Of a DNA stretch of 49,864 nucleotides, positions 17,302 through 24,082 are shown one piece after another. The DNA lies in contig NZ_FWZX01000041.1 in NCBI RefSeq assembly GCF_900177295.1, forward strand, positions 1-49,864, written 5' to 3'. The notes beneath the pieces are model-generated. The model saw only the letters and a program-made list of their open reading frames with translations. It made no database searches and was not told where the DNA came from. The DNA comes from Tistlia consotensis USBA 355. GTDB taxonomy: Bacteria > Pseudomonadota > Alphaproteobacteria > Kiloniellales > DSM-21159. Numbering within the stretch: the first letter of the stretch is position 1; each line of letters starts with the position of its first letter. Made by a program: the position numbers and the translations under genes.

Positions 17302-18125
17302 AACGCAAGCCTTTGTACCCGGTCGGCTGGCGCCGCGGGGCGGCCGTGCCGCTGCTGCTCGCGGCCCTGCTGCCGGCCTTGTGCAGCGCCGCAGCCATGG
17401 CCGCCGAGCTCAGCCGCCAGCAGGTCGAGGCAGTGCTGTCGGCGAGCGGCGGCGAGCCCGACCTGTCGAAGCGCGACCTCTCGGGCCTGGATCTCTCGGG
17501 CCTCGACTTCAAGGCCGGCAACCTGCGCGGTGCGAATCTGCGCGGCGCCGGACTGGCCGGCGCCGACCTGCACGGCGTCTCGGCCCAGGGCGCCGACCTG
17601 TCCGGAGCGGACCTGTCGGGTGCGGTGCTCGACGTCGCGATCCTGCGCGGCGCCAGGCTGGAGCGGGCGAACCTGCGGGGCGCCAGCGCCTTCGGCGCCG
17701 TGCTCGCCGAGACCGACCTCAAGGGCGCCGACCTGCGCGACGCGCGTTTGGTCTGCAACCTGGAGCGCGCCGATCTGCGCGGCGCCGACCTCAGGGGCGC
17801 GCGGATGGCCGCCGACATGCGCAACCAGCCGATGGGCCTGATGCGCGTCTCGCTGGCCAAGGCCGACCTGCGGGGCGCCGACCTCAGCGGCGCCGACCTC
17901 GCCCACGGCTTCCTGGAGTTCGCCGACTTCCGCGGCGCGCGCCTGGCCGGCGCGGACCTCAGCAGCACCGAGGCCGCCGGCGCCGACTTCTCCGGCGCCG
18001 ACCTCGCCGGCAGCCGCTTCGCCGGCGCCGACATCCAGGGCGCCCGCTTCCTCGGCATCAAGGGGCGCGACACCGTCGAAGGCCTGGAGCAGACGAAGAA
18101 CCGTGGCTCGGCGCGCTTCGATTGA
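17298..18125 (+). CDS. exported pentapeptide-repeat protein
   Basis: A signal peptide (MKRKPLYPVGWRRGAAVPLL onward, cleaved near AMAAE) is followed by about 40 pentapeptide units of the A(D/N)LXX type, for example GANLRGAGLAGADLHG. These fold as a right-handed quadrilateral beta-helix. One interruption occurs at MAADMRNQPMGLMRVSL. The role is unknown; pentapeptide proteins often act as binding or scaffolding surfaces. The start is uncertain: ATGs at 17298, 17292 and 17214 are in frame. 17298 is chosen because it begins the signal peptide and overlaps the stop of the preceding short frame. Its end overlaps the zinc hydrolase gene, tying it to the quinoprotein cluster. Confidence 0.75.
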   Translation: MKRKPLYPVGWRRGAAVPLLLAALLPALCSAAAMAAELSRQQVEAVLSASGGEPDLSKRDLSGLDLSGLDFKAGNLRGANLRGAGLAGADLHGVSAQGADLSGADLSGAVLDVAILRGARLERANLRGASAFGAVLAETDLKGADLRDARLVCNLERADLRGADLRGARMAADMRNQPMGLMRVSLAKADLRGADLSGADLAHGFLEFADFRGARLAGADLSSTEAAGADFSGADLAGSRFAGADIQGARFLGIKGRDTVEGLEQTKNRGSARFD

Positions 18126-19044
18126 GCGGGCCGCCGGCCTGGCGCTGCTGCTGCTCGCCGGCCCGGCGGCGGCCGTCGAGCCGCCCGTCGACCCCTTGCC
18201 CGTCGTCGAGATCGCGCCGGGCGACTACGTGCATCACGGCCTGCACGAGGAGATCGCGCCGGACGACGGGGGCGACATCGCCAACGTCGGCTTCATCGTC
18301 GGCGAGCAGGCGGTCGCCGTGATCGATACCGGCGGCAGCGCCCGGATCGGCGCGCGGCTGCTTGCGGCGATCCGTCGCGTCACCGACCTGCCGATCCGCT
18401 ACGTCGTCAACACCCACGTGCACCCCGACCACGTCTTCGGCGACGCCGCCTTCGAAGCGAGCGGCGCGCAGTTCGTCGGCCACGCCAACCTGCCGCGCGC
18501 CCTGGCCGCGCGCGGCGCCTACTACCTGGCGGAGCTGCAGCGCACGCTCGGCGCCGCGGCCGAGGGCAGCAGGGTCGTGGCGCCCGACATCACGGTCGCC
18601 GACCGCGCCACGCTCGAGCTCGGCGGCCGCACCCTGGAGGTCGTCGCCTGGCCGGCCGCCCATACCGACAACGACCTGACGGTCTACGACCGGGCGAGCG
18701 GCACGCTCTGGGCCGGCGACCTGCTGTTCCTGAAGCGCACGCCGGTGATCGACGGCAGCCTCAACGGCTGGCTCGCAGCGATCGACGAGCTGCGCCGCCT
18801 GCCGGCCGAGCGGGTCGTGCCGGGCCACGGACCGGTCAGCGCGCCCTGGCCCCGGGCGCTCGACGCCGAGGCCGGCTATCTCTCGACGCTGCGCGACGAG
18901 ATCCGCCGAATCATCGCCCGCGGCGGCACGATCGAGCAGGCGCTGAAGACCGCCGGGCAGGGCAGCCGCGCGGACTGGCTGCTGTTCGACCGCACCAACG
19001 CCCGCAACGTCGTCACCGCCTTCACCGAGCTGGAGTGGGAGTAG
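18103..19044 (+). CDS. quinoprotein relay system zinc metallohydrolase (MBL fold)
   Basis: This 313-residue metallo-beta-lactamase-fold protein has an N-terminal signal (cleaved near AAAVE). Zinc ligands are visible in THVHPDH (His105, His107, Asp109, His110), AAHTDND, and VVPGHGPV. It resembles the SoxH-like hydrolases that occur beside PQQ dehydrogenases together with a SoxYZ-like carrier. The substrate is not known; by analogy with SoxH it might release a group from the carrier. The GTG start lies within the end of the preceding gene (23-base overlap), after GGAGC. Confidence 0.82.
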   Translation: MARRASIERAAGLALLLLAGPAAAVEPPVDPLPVVEIAPGDYVHHGLHEEIAPDDGGDIANVGFIVGEQAVAVIDTGGSARIGARLLAAIRRVTDLPIRYVVNTHVHPDHVFGDAAFEASGAQFVGHANLPRALAARGAYYLAELQRTLGAAAEGSRVVAPDITVADRATLELGGRTLEVVAWPAAHTDNDLTVYDRASGTLWAGDLLFLKRTPVIDGSLNGWLAAIDELRRLPAERVVPGHGPVSAPWPRALDAEAGYLSTLRDEIRRIIARGGTIEQALKTAGQGSRADWLLFDRTNARNVVTAFTELEWE

Positions 19045-19106
19045 CGCCGCCCGGGCGCCCCCTGCGCGCTTCGGTTGCCGGACTGCCGGCCGGTGCCGCC
19101 CCATGG

Positions 19107-19112
19107 TATAGT
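19107..19112 (+). promoter_or_regulatory. extended -10 promoter before the SoxYZ-like gene
   Basis: TGG-TATAGT forms an extended -10 (TG one base before the hexamer) 51 bases before the SoxYZ-like start. No clear -35 is seen, which extended -10 promoters can do without. Confidence 0.35.
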
Positions 19113-19162
19113 CGCCGCCGGGCGAGATCGCGCACGATCCCGGCCAGATGAGGAGCCGACCG

Positions 19163-19993
19163 ATGTCCCGAAGCCTGTCGTCCGCCCTGCACCGCCTGTT
19201 TCCCGCCCTGGCCGTGGCCGGCGCGGTCGGCGCCTCCGCCGTCCCGGCCCTGGCTGCGGACGACGACGCCTGGACCGACCTCCGGCCGATGCTGTTCGGC
19301 GAGCGGCCGATCAGCGAGGCGCCCGGCGTCGTCTCGCTCGACGCGCCCTACCGCGCCCAGGACGCGGCGATCGTGCCGATCACCATCGAGGCGAAGATCC
19401 CGCAGACGCCCGAGCGCTACATCAAGACCGTGACCCTGGTGATCGACCAGAACCCGGTACCGGTCGCCGCGGTCTTCCACCTGACGCCGCGGATCGGCCT
19501 GGCGACCCTGGCGACCCGCGTGCGCGTCAACTCCTACAGCAACGTCCGGGCGATCGCCGAGACCAACGACGGCGCGCTGTTCATGGCCACGAAGTTCGTC
19601 AAGGCCACGGGCGGCTGCTCGGCGCCGGCGCTCAAGGACCAGGACGCCGCCCTGGCGCGGCTCGGCAAGATGAAGCTGAAGCCGATGAAGGACGAGGCCG
19701 TGCCCGGCCTGCGCCGCGTCCAGCTGCTGATCAGCCACCCGAACAACTCGGGCCTGCAGATGGACCAGATCACCCACCTCTACGTGCCGCCGCACTACGT
19801 GACCGACATCGCGGTCGACTACGGCGACAGGACCCTGATGACCGTCGAGGGCGCGATCTCGCTGAGCGAGGATCCCTCGATCCACTTCTACTACCGCCCG
19901 GACGGCGCCGACCGCATGGCCGTCACGGTCAAGGACTCCGAGAACATGACCTTCGAGGGCAGCTGGCCGGTCGCCGCCGACGCAGGGTCGTAA
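19163..19993 (+). CDS. quinoprotein dehydrogenase-associated SoxYZ-like carrier protein
   Basis: This 276-residue exported protein is a fusion of a SoxY-like and a SoxZ-like domain. The signal peptide ends near PALAAD. The SoxY half ends in ATGGCSAP, whose Cys corresponds to the carrier cysteine at the tip of SoxY's GGCGG arm. The SoxZ half contains LISHPNNSGLQMDQ and ends FEGSWPVA. SoxYZ carries sulfur intermediates in thiosulfate oxidation; here no other sox genes are present, and the family is known from PQQ clusters. GAGGAG before the ATG at 19163 favours it over the ATG at 19148. Confidence 0.85.
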   Translation: MSRSLSSALHRLFPALAVAGAVGASAVPALAADDDAWTDLRPMLFGERPISEAPGVVSLDAPYRAQDAAIVPITIEAKIPQTPERYIKTVTLVIDQNPVPVAAVFHLTPRIGLATLATRVRVNSYSNVRAIAETNDGALFMATKFVKATGGCSAPALKDQDAALARLGKMKLKPMKDEAVPGLRRVQLLISHPNNSGLQMDQITHLYVPPHYVTDIAVDYGDRTLMTVEGAISLSEDPSIHFYYRPDGADRMAVTVKDSENMTFEGSWPVAADAGS

Positions 19994-20009
19994 GGCAGGC
20001 GGGAGCGAC

Positions 20010-20390
20010 TCAGAAGCAGCGCAGCTCGGCCTCGGCCTGGGCGCCGCGCAGCTGGTCGACGTAGTCCTTGGCGATCTTGGTGTCGCGGAAGATCGCGGTG
20101 TTCTCACCGCCGAGCTGGCGCATGCGCAGCACCGTCTCGGCCTCGACGTAGTCGTCGTAGGGCATGATCGAGGCGACCACGTCGAGGCTGCAGGAGCAGC
20201 GCTGCAGCATCTCCTGGGTCTGGCCGTTGGCGGCCATGCAGGCGAAGACGTAGTCGGCGCGCGCCGCCGTCGGGAAATCGTTGTGCAGCTGGGTCTGGGC
20301 GGCGCCCGCCCGGCCGCTCACGAGGCCGGCGGCGAGCAGGGCCAGGGGCAGGGCCAGGGTGGCGAGCGCCAGGGTCGGGAGAAGCTTCAT
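20010..20390 (-). CDS. small secreted Cys-containing protein of unknown function
   Basis: A 126-residue protein with a signal peptide (cleaved near AGAAQ). The mature part holds four cysteines: one in VFACMAANG, two in LQRCSCSLDVV, and one at the C-terminus (LRCF). The stretch PYDDYVEAETVLRMRQ is predicted helical. No named family is recognised; I have the impression that similar proteins accompany PQQ-type clusters, but cannot confirm it. Its ATG overlaps the preceding gene's stop (ATGA), so the two are a translational pair. Confidence 0.7.
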   Translation of the reverse strand: MKLLPTLALATLALPLALLAAGLVSGRAGAAQTQLHNDFPTAARADYVFACMAANGQTQEMLQRCSCSLDVVASIMPYDDYVEAETVLRMRQLGGENTAIFRDTKIAKDYVDQLRGAQAEAELRCF

Positions 20391-21112
20391 GGCTCGACCT
20401 TTCCGAAAGTGACCGTCTCCTCGACGGCCGGCTGGCCGCCGGACGCGGCCGGCAGGATCGTGGTCAGACGCTCGACGCCGCCCGGCACGGCCGCCGACAG
20501 CAGGAACTCGTAGCGCTTGTCCTTGTAGCGCGGGAAGCGATCGATCATCGGGTCCCGGGCGAAGGGCTCGACGGTCACCAGCCGCGCCTTGGCCCCGGAG
20601 GCATCCGGCGGGGAGGTCGTCGCCTGCGGCAGGGTGACGTCCTCGACCTGGGCGTCGGTGCCGAAGGCGGCCCGGAGGCGGGTGCGGAAATAGAGCGGGC
20701 TGCCGCCGGTCGCCGCTGCCATCTCGGCGACGTCGCGCTCCAGGAACAGCATGATCAGCGGGTTGCCGCGAAAGCCCTCAACCGGCGGGAAGCGCCGCTG
20801 GTTCGGCCCGCTGAGGAAGCGGAACGACAGGTTCTTGCGGCCGTCGGGCCGGACCTCGGTCACGATCACGTCGATCGAATCGTCGAGCGGCCTGGCGGCC
20901 GCCCCGCTGCGCCGGAAATCGTAGTGCAGCGTTTCGGGCTGGGTTACGTTTTCCAGGTGAGGGGTCGCGAAGAGCTCGGTCTGCGCCCGCGAATAGCTCT
21001 CGCCCGCCGCCCTTGCCGGCCCGGCCGCCAGCACGGCGACGGCCAGCAGCACGACGGTCCGGCGGAGACGCCGGCGAGACGCGGTAGGCTTTGAGCAACC
21101 TCTGGTCGACAT
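20387..21112 (-). CDS. exported protein of unknown function, paired with the small Cys protein
   Basis: A 241-residue protein with an Arg-rich signal peptide (MSTRGCSKPT start, cleaved near GPARAAG). The mature part looks beta-rich: TLHYDFRRSG, IDVIVTEVRPDGRKNLSFRF, GNPLIMLFLERDV and YEFLLSAAVPGGVERLTT. This may be a DUF-type periplasmic domain; no enzyme motif is seen. The open frame runs further upstream, but that stretch is antisense to the HExxH gene; the ATG at 21112 gives a proper signal peptide. It lies within the quinoprotein cluster, 24 bases from the divergent HExxH gene. Confidence 0.72.
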   Translation of the reverse strand: MSTRGCSKPTASRRRLRRTVVLLAVAVLAAGPARAAGESYSRAQTELFATPHLENVTQPETLHYDFRRSGAAARPLDDSIDVIVTEVRPDGRKNLSFRFLSGPNQRRFPPVEGFRGNPLIMLFLERDVAEMAAATGGSPLYFRTRLRAAFGTDAQVEDVTLPQATTSPPDASGAKARLVTVEPFARDPMIDRFPRYKDKRYEFLLSAAVPGGVERLTTILPAASGGQPAVEETVTFGKVEP

Positions 21113-21136
21113 GGTTTCCCTTTCGATTCCTACGCC

Positions 21137-21625
21137 ATGATCGGAACGGGAGCAATGGACGCAGCTCTTGTACAGGCGTTGGTCGTGAAGCTGCTGCTCG
21201 CCGCCGAGGCGCTGAGCGGCTATGCCGCACCCGCGGCGCCACCGGCGGTCGAGTTCGTCGCCCACCGGGAGCTCGAGCAACGCGCCTGCAACGGCGCCTG
21301 CGCGGTGTTCGGCTGGTTCCCGCCGGGACACACCATCTATCTCGACGCCAGCCTGAATCCGCTCGAGGACCTGCATGCCCGTGCCGTCCTGCTGCACGAG
21401 CTGGTCCACTACCTGCAGCAGGAGAATCACGCCTTCGAGGGGCCGGCCACCTGCCGCACCTGGCTCGACAAGGAGCGCCAGGCCTTCGAGGTCGAGCGGC
21501 GCTGGACCATGGCCCAGCCGAACGGCCTGCGCTCGGTCGACTGGAGCCGCCGCGTGCCGCTCCAGGCCTTCTGCCGCGACGAACCCTCGCCGCCGGTCGC
21601 ACAGGCGCGCCATGCCTCGGAATGA
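21137..21625 (+). CDS. small HExxH putative metallopeptidase
   Basis: A 162-residue protein with a zinc-peptidase motif in VLLHELVHYLQQ (residues about 85-96). A hydrophobic N-terminus (ALVVKLLLAAEALSG) may be a signal or anchor. Cysteines in RACNGACAVFGWF, PATCRTW and AFCRDE suggest disulfides and an exported location. A third zinc ligand may be a Glu in the helix DKERQAFEVERRW. It may belong to the DUF6647-type family, but I am not sure. The start is either 21137 or the ATG at 21155, which follows GGGAG closely. It sits just before pqqA. Confidence 0.65.
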   Translation: MIGTGAMDAALVQALVVKLLLAAEALSGYAAPAAPPAVEFVAHRELEQRACNGACAVFGWFPPGHTIYLDASLNPLEDLHARAVLLHELVHYLQQENHAFEGPATCRTWLDKERQAFEVERRWTMAQPNGLRSVDWSRRVPLQAFCRDEPSPPVAQARHASE

Positions 21626-21725
21626 ACGCCTTCCGGCCGCCGGATCCGGAGCGGCCCGGGCAGGCACGGGCCCGCTCCCGGGGGGCGCGTCAATCTGAAC
21701 CAATCCAAAAAATGCCGATAGGGTA

Positions 21726-21754
21726 TTGTCCCGATTGACGTTCGGTCCTACAAT
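21726..21754 (+). promoter_or_regulatory. pqqA promoter
   Basis: TTGTCC (21726-21731), a 17-base spacer and TACAAT (21749-21754) form a good sigma-70-like promoter. Transcription would begin near 21761, leaving a leader of about 53 bases that contains the tandem repeat and the ribosome binding site GGAGGA (21801-21806). Confidence 0.55.
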
Positions 21755-21766
21755 CAACAGTTACAA

Positions 21767-21798
21767 TAACCACACCAACCAGTAACCACACCAACCAG
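21767..21798 (+). repeat. perfect 16-bp tandem repeat in the pqqA leader
   Basis: TAACCACACCAACCAG occurs twice head to tail (21767-21782 and 21783-21798) with no mismatch. It ends two bases before the ribosome binding site of pqqA and is AC-rich and G-poor, unlike the surrounding sequence, so the RNA would be unstructured. Confidence 0.85.
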
Positions 21799-21813
21799 TG
21801 GGAGGAAAGTGCG

Positions 21814-21891
21814 ATGCGTTGGAACAAGCCGTCGATCGTCGAGATCTCCGTTGGCATGGAGATCAACTGCTACGCCTGCGCCGAGCTGTAA
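21814..21891 (+). CDS. pqqA: PQQ precursor peptide PqqA
   Basis: This 25-residue peptide supplies the Glu and Tyr from which PQQ is built. Glu16 and Tyr20 stand at the canonical positions in VGMEINCYACAEL, with the usual three-residue spacing. Trp3 and the Pro near the N-terminus also fit. Cys19 and Cys22 flank the tyrosine, which is less usual than the Ser/Met seen in well-known PqqA peptides. A strong GGAGGA lies seven bases before the ATG. A hairpin follows the stop, separating it from pqqB. Confidence 0.93.
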   Translation: MRWNKPSIVEISVGMEINCYACAEL

Positions 21892-21916
21892 GCCGGCCCT
21901 CTGGCGAACGGTAAGC

Positions 21917-21949
21917 GCCTCGTTTCCGCGCGAGAGCCGGAAACGAGGC
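21917..21949 (+). terminator. strong hairpin between pqqA and pqqB
   Basis: A perfect 12-bp stem (21917-21928 with 21938-21949) closes a nine-base loop and is followed by CTTTCC. It lies 25 bases after the pqqA stop. The short T-run suggests partial termination. This fits the known need for excess PqqA over the biosynthetic enzymes. Confidence 0.65.
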
Positions 21950-22036
21950 CTTTCCGTCCCGGCAGCGTCGCTCTAGGAGCGCCGCGAGGGACGGGACGAA
22001 CGGTCCGGAAGGACGGACAGCCGGAGTTCGCGAACG

Positions 22037-22972
22037 GTGTTACGCGTCCTGGTGCTCGGGGCCGCGGCCGGTGGTGGTTTTCCTCAATGGAACAGCAATA
22101 GCCCGGCCTCCAGGCGGTCACGCCAGGGCGATCCTGCCGCCCCGGCCTGCACGCAGTCGTCGATCGCGGTCAGCCGCGACGGCCGGCGGTGGGTCGTGTT
22201 CAACGCCTCGCCGGACATCCGGCAGCAGATCAACGACAATCCGCCGCTCCATCCCGCAGAGGGCGTGCGGCACAGCCCGATTTCCAGCGTCGTCCTGACC
22301 AACGCGGACGTCGACCACGTCGCCGGCCTGCTGACCCTGCGCGAAAGCCAGCCCTTCTCGCTCTACGCGACCTCCCGCGTGCTGTCGGTGCTGGCCGAGA
22401 ACACGATCTTCAACGTGCTCAATCCCGATTTCGTCGTGCGCCGGCAGCTGGCGCTGGAGCAGCCCTTCGAGCCGCGGACCAGGGACGGCGAGCCGCTCGG
22501 CCTGACCGTCGAGGCCTTCGCCGTGCCCGGCAAGGTCGCGCTCTACAAGGAGGACGCCTCGGCGGGCGCGAACTTCGGCTCGGTCGCCGAGGACACGGTC
22601 GGCCTGCGCATCACCGAGACCGGCGGCGACGGCCGCAGCCTGTTCTACCTGCCGGGCTGCGCCGCCCTGCCCGCCGGGCTGAAGGCCCGGCTGAAGGGCG
22701 CGGCGCTGCTGCTGTTCGACGGCACCCTGTGGCGCGACGACGAGATGCTGGCGCAGGGCGCCGGCGTGAAGACCGGACAGCGCATGGGCCACCTCTCGAT
22801 GGCCGGCCCCGAGGGCACGATCGCCGGCTTCGCCGACCTCGGCATCGCGCGCAAGGTCTTCATCCACATCAACAACACCAACCCGGTGCTGCTGCTGGAC
22901 TCGCCGGAGCGCGCCGAGGTCGAGGCGGCGGGCTGGACGGTCGCCCGGGACGGCATGGAGCTGGAGCTATGA
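22037..22972 (+). CDS. pqqB: PQQ biosynthesis protein PqqB
   Basis: This 311-residue metallo-beta-lactamase-fold protein starts VLRVLVLGAAAGGGFPQWN, the PqqB signature. The metal region reads VVLTNADVDHVAGLLTLRE, with HINNTNP near the end. PqqB hydroxylates the Glu-Tyr intermediate in the cytoplasm. The GTG start at 22037 follows GGAG at ten bases. Its stop overlaps pqqC as ATGA. Confidence 0.95.
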   Translation: MLRVLVLGAAAGGGFPQWNSNSPASRRSRQGDPAAPACTQSSIAVSRDGRRWVVFNASPDIRQQINDNPPLHPAEGVRHSPISSVVLTNADVDHVAGLLTLRESQPFSLYATSRVLSVLAENTIFNVLNPDFVVRRQLALEQPFEPRTRDGEPLGLTVEAFAVPGKVALYKEDASAGANFGSVAEDTVGLRITETGGDGRSLFYLPGCAALPAGLKARLKGAALLLFDGTLWRDDEMLAQGAGVKTGQRMGHLSMAGPEGTIAGFADLGIARKVFIHINNTNPVLLLDSPERAEVEAAGWTVARDGMELEL

Positions 22973-23775
22973 GCGCGAACCCCGAGCCCCGCGACCCCGC
23001 TGGCGAGACCCTGCTGAGCGCCGCCGAGCTGGAGGCGCGGCTCCAGCAGATCGGCCGCGAGCGCTACCACAGCCTGCACCCCTTTCATAAGCTGCTGCAC
23101 GGCGGCAGGCTGAACCGCGGCCAGGTCCAGGCCTGGGTGCTCAACCGCTTCTACTACCAGAGCCGGATCCCGATAAAGGACGCGACCCTGCTGTCGCGCT
23201 GCGAGGACCTGGAGCTGCGCCGCGAATGGCGCAAGCGCATCGAGGAGCACGACGGCTGGCCGGCCGGCGCCGGGCGCGAGCGCAACGAGGGCGGCATCGA
23301 GCGCTGGCTGGTGCTGGCCGAGGCGGTCGGCCTGCCGCGCGACTACGTCGTCTCGACCGAGGGCCTGCTGCCGGCGACGCGCTTCGCGGTCGACGCCTAC
23401 GTCCACTTCGTGCGCGAGAAGAGCCTGCTCGAGGCCGTCGCCTCGTCGCTGACCGAGCTGTTCGCCCCGAAGATCCACGAGGAACGGATCGCCGGCCTGC
23501 TGCAGCACTATCCCTTCGCCAACGAGCGGACCATCGCCTACTTCAAGCGGCGGCTGAAGGAGGCGCCGGAGGATGTCAAGTTCGGCCTCGCCTACGTGAT
23601 CCGCGAGGCGCGGACCCGGGCGCAGCAGGAACAGGTGCTGGCCGCGGTCCGTTTCAAGACCGACGTGCTGTGGGCCCAGCTCGACGCCCTGCACCACGCC
23701 TACGTCGAGCCGGGCCACGTCCCGCCGGGCGCCTTCGTGCCCGAGGGACCCCAGGAGTGGCAGGCCTCGGCATGA
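22969..23775 (+). CDS. pqqC: pyrroloquinoline-quinone synthase PqqC
   Basis: This 268-residue cofactor-free oxidase performs the final ring closure and oxidation to PQQ. The family patterns RYHSLHPFHKLLHGG and NRFYYQSRIPIKDA near the N-terminus, and SSLTELFAPKIHEERI and LHHAYVEPG further on, are all present. A short C-terminal extension (PPGAFVPEGPQEWQASA) follows the usual end. It is coupled to pqqB by ATGA. Confidence 0.95.
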   Translation: MSANPEPRDPAGETLLSAAELEARLQQIGRERYHSLHPFHKLLHGGRLNRGQVQAWVLNRFYYQSRIPIKDATLLSRCEDLELRREWRKRIEEHDGWPAGAGRERNEGGIERWLVLAEAVGLPRDYVVSTEGLLPATRFAVDAYVHFVREKSLLEAVASSLTELFAPKIHEERIAGLLQHYPFANERTIAYFKRRLKEAPEDVKFGLAYVIREARTRAQQEQVLAAVRFKTDVLWAQLDALHHAYVEPGHVPPGAFVPEGPQEWQASA

Positions 23776-23794
23776 CGGCGGGAGAAGGCTGACG

Positions 23795-24082
23795 ATGGCC
23801 GGGCGCATCACCATCTCCGAGGAGTCGGTGCCGCGCCTGCCGCCGGGCGTCAAGCTGCGCCACGACAAGGCGCGCGACCAGTGGCTGGTGCAGGCCCCAG
23901 AGCGGGTCTTCGTGCCCGACCCGATCGCGCTCGAGGTGATCCGGCGCTGCAACGGCGAGGCCAGCGTCGGCGCGATCGTCGACGACCTGGCGAAGACCTT
24001 CCAGGCGCCGCGCGAGGTGATCCTCGGCGACGTGACCGAGATGCTGCAGGACCTGGCCGACAAGGCGGTGATGACGGCATGA
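23795..24082 (+). CDS. pqqD: PqqD, peptide chaperone for PqqA
   Basis: This 95-residue protein binds PqqA and presents it to PqqE. The sequence fits the family: PRLPPGVKLRHDKARDQWLV, then PERVFVPDPIALEVIRRCNG, then helices ending in DLADKAVM. It is a stand-alone gene, not fused to pqqC or pqqE as in some bacteria. Its TGA overlaps the pqqE ATG. Confidence 0.94.
   Translation: MAGRITISEESVPRLPPGVKLRHDKARDQWLVQAPERVFVPDPIALEVIRRCNGEASVGAIVDDLAKTFQAPREVILGDVTEMLQDLADKAVMTA

Noticed and set aside
19163-19993. Calling this a thiosulfate-oxidation SoxYZ
   Set aside because: No soxA, soxX, soxB or soxCD nearby; the fused form and quinoprotein neighbours fit the PQQ-associated family.
21767-21798. 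Possible CRISPR or transposon end
   Set aside because: Only two contiguous copies without spacers, inverted ends or nuclease genes; it is a simple tandem repeat.
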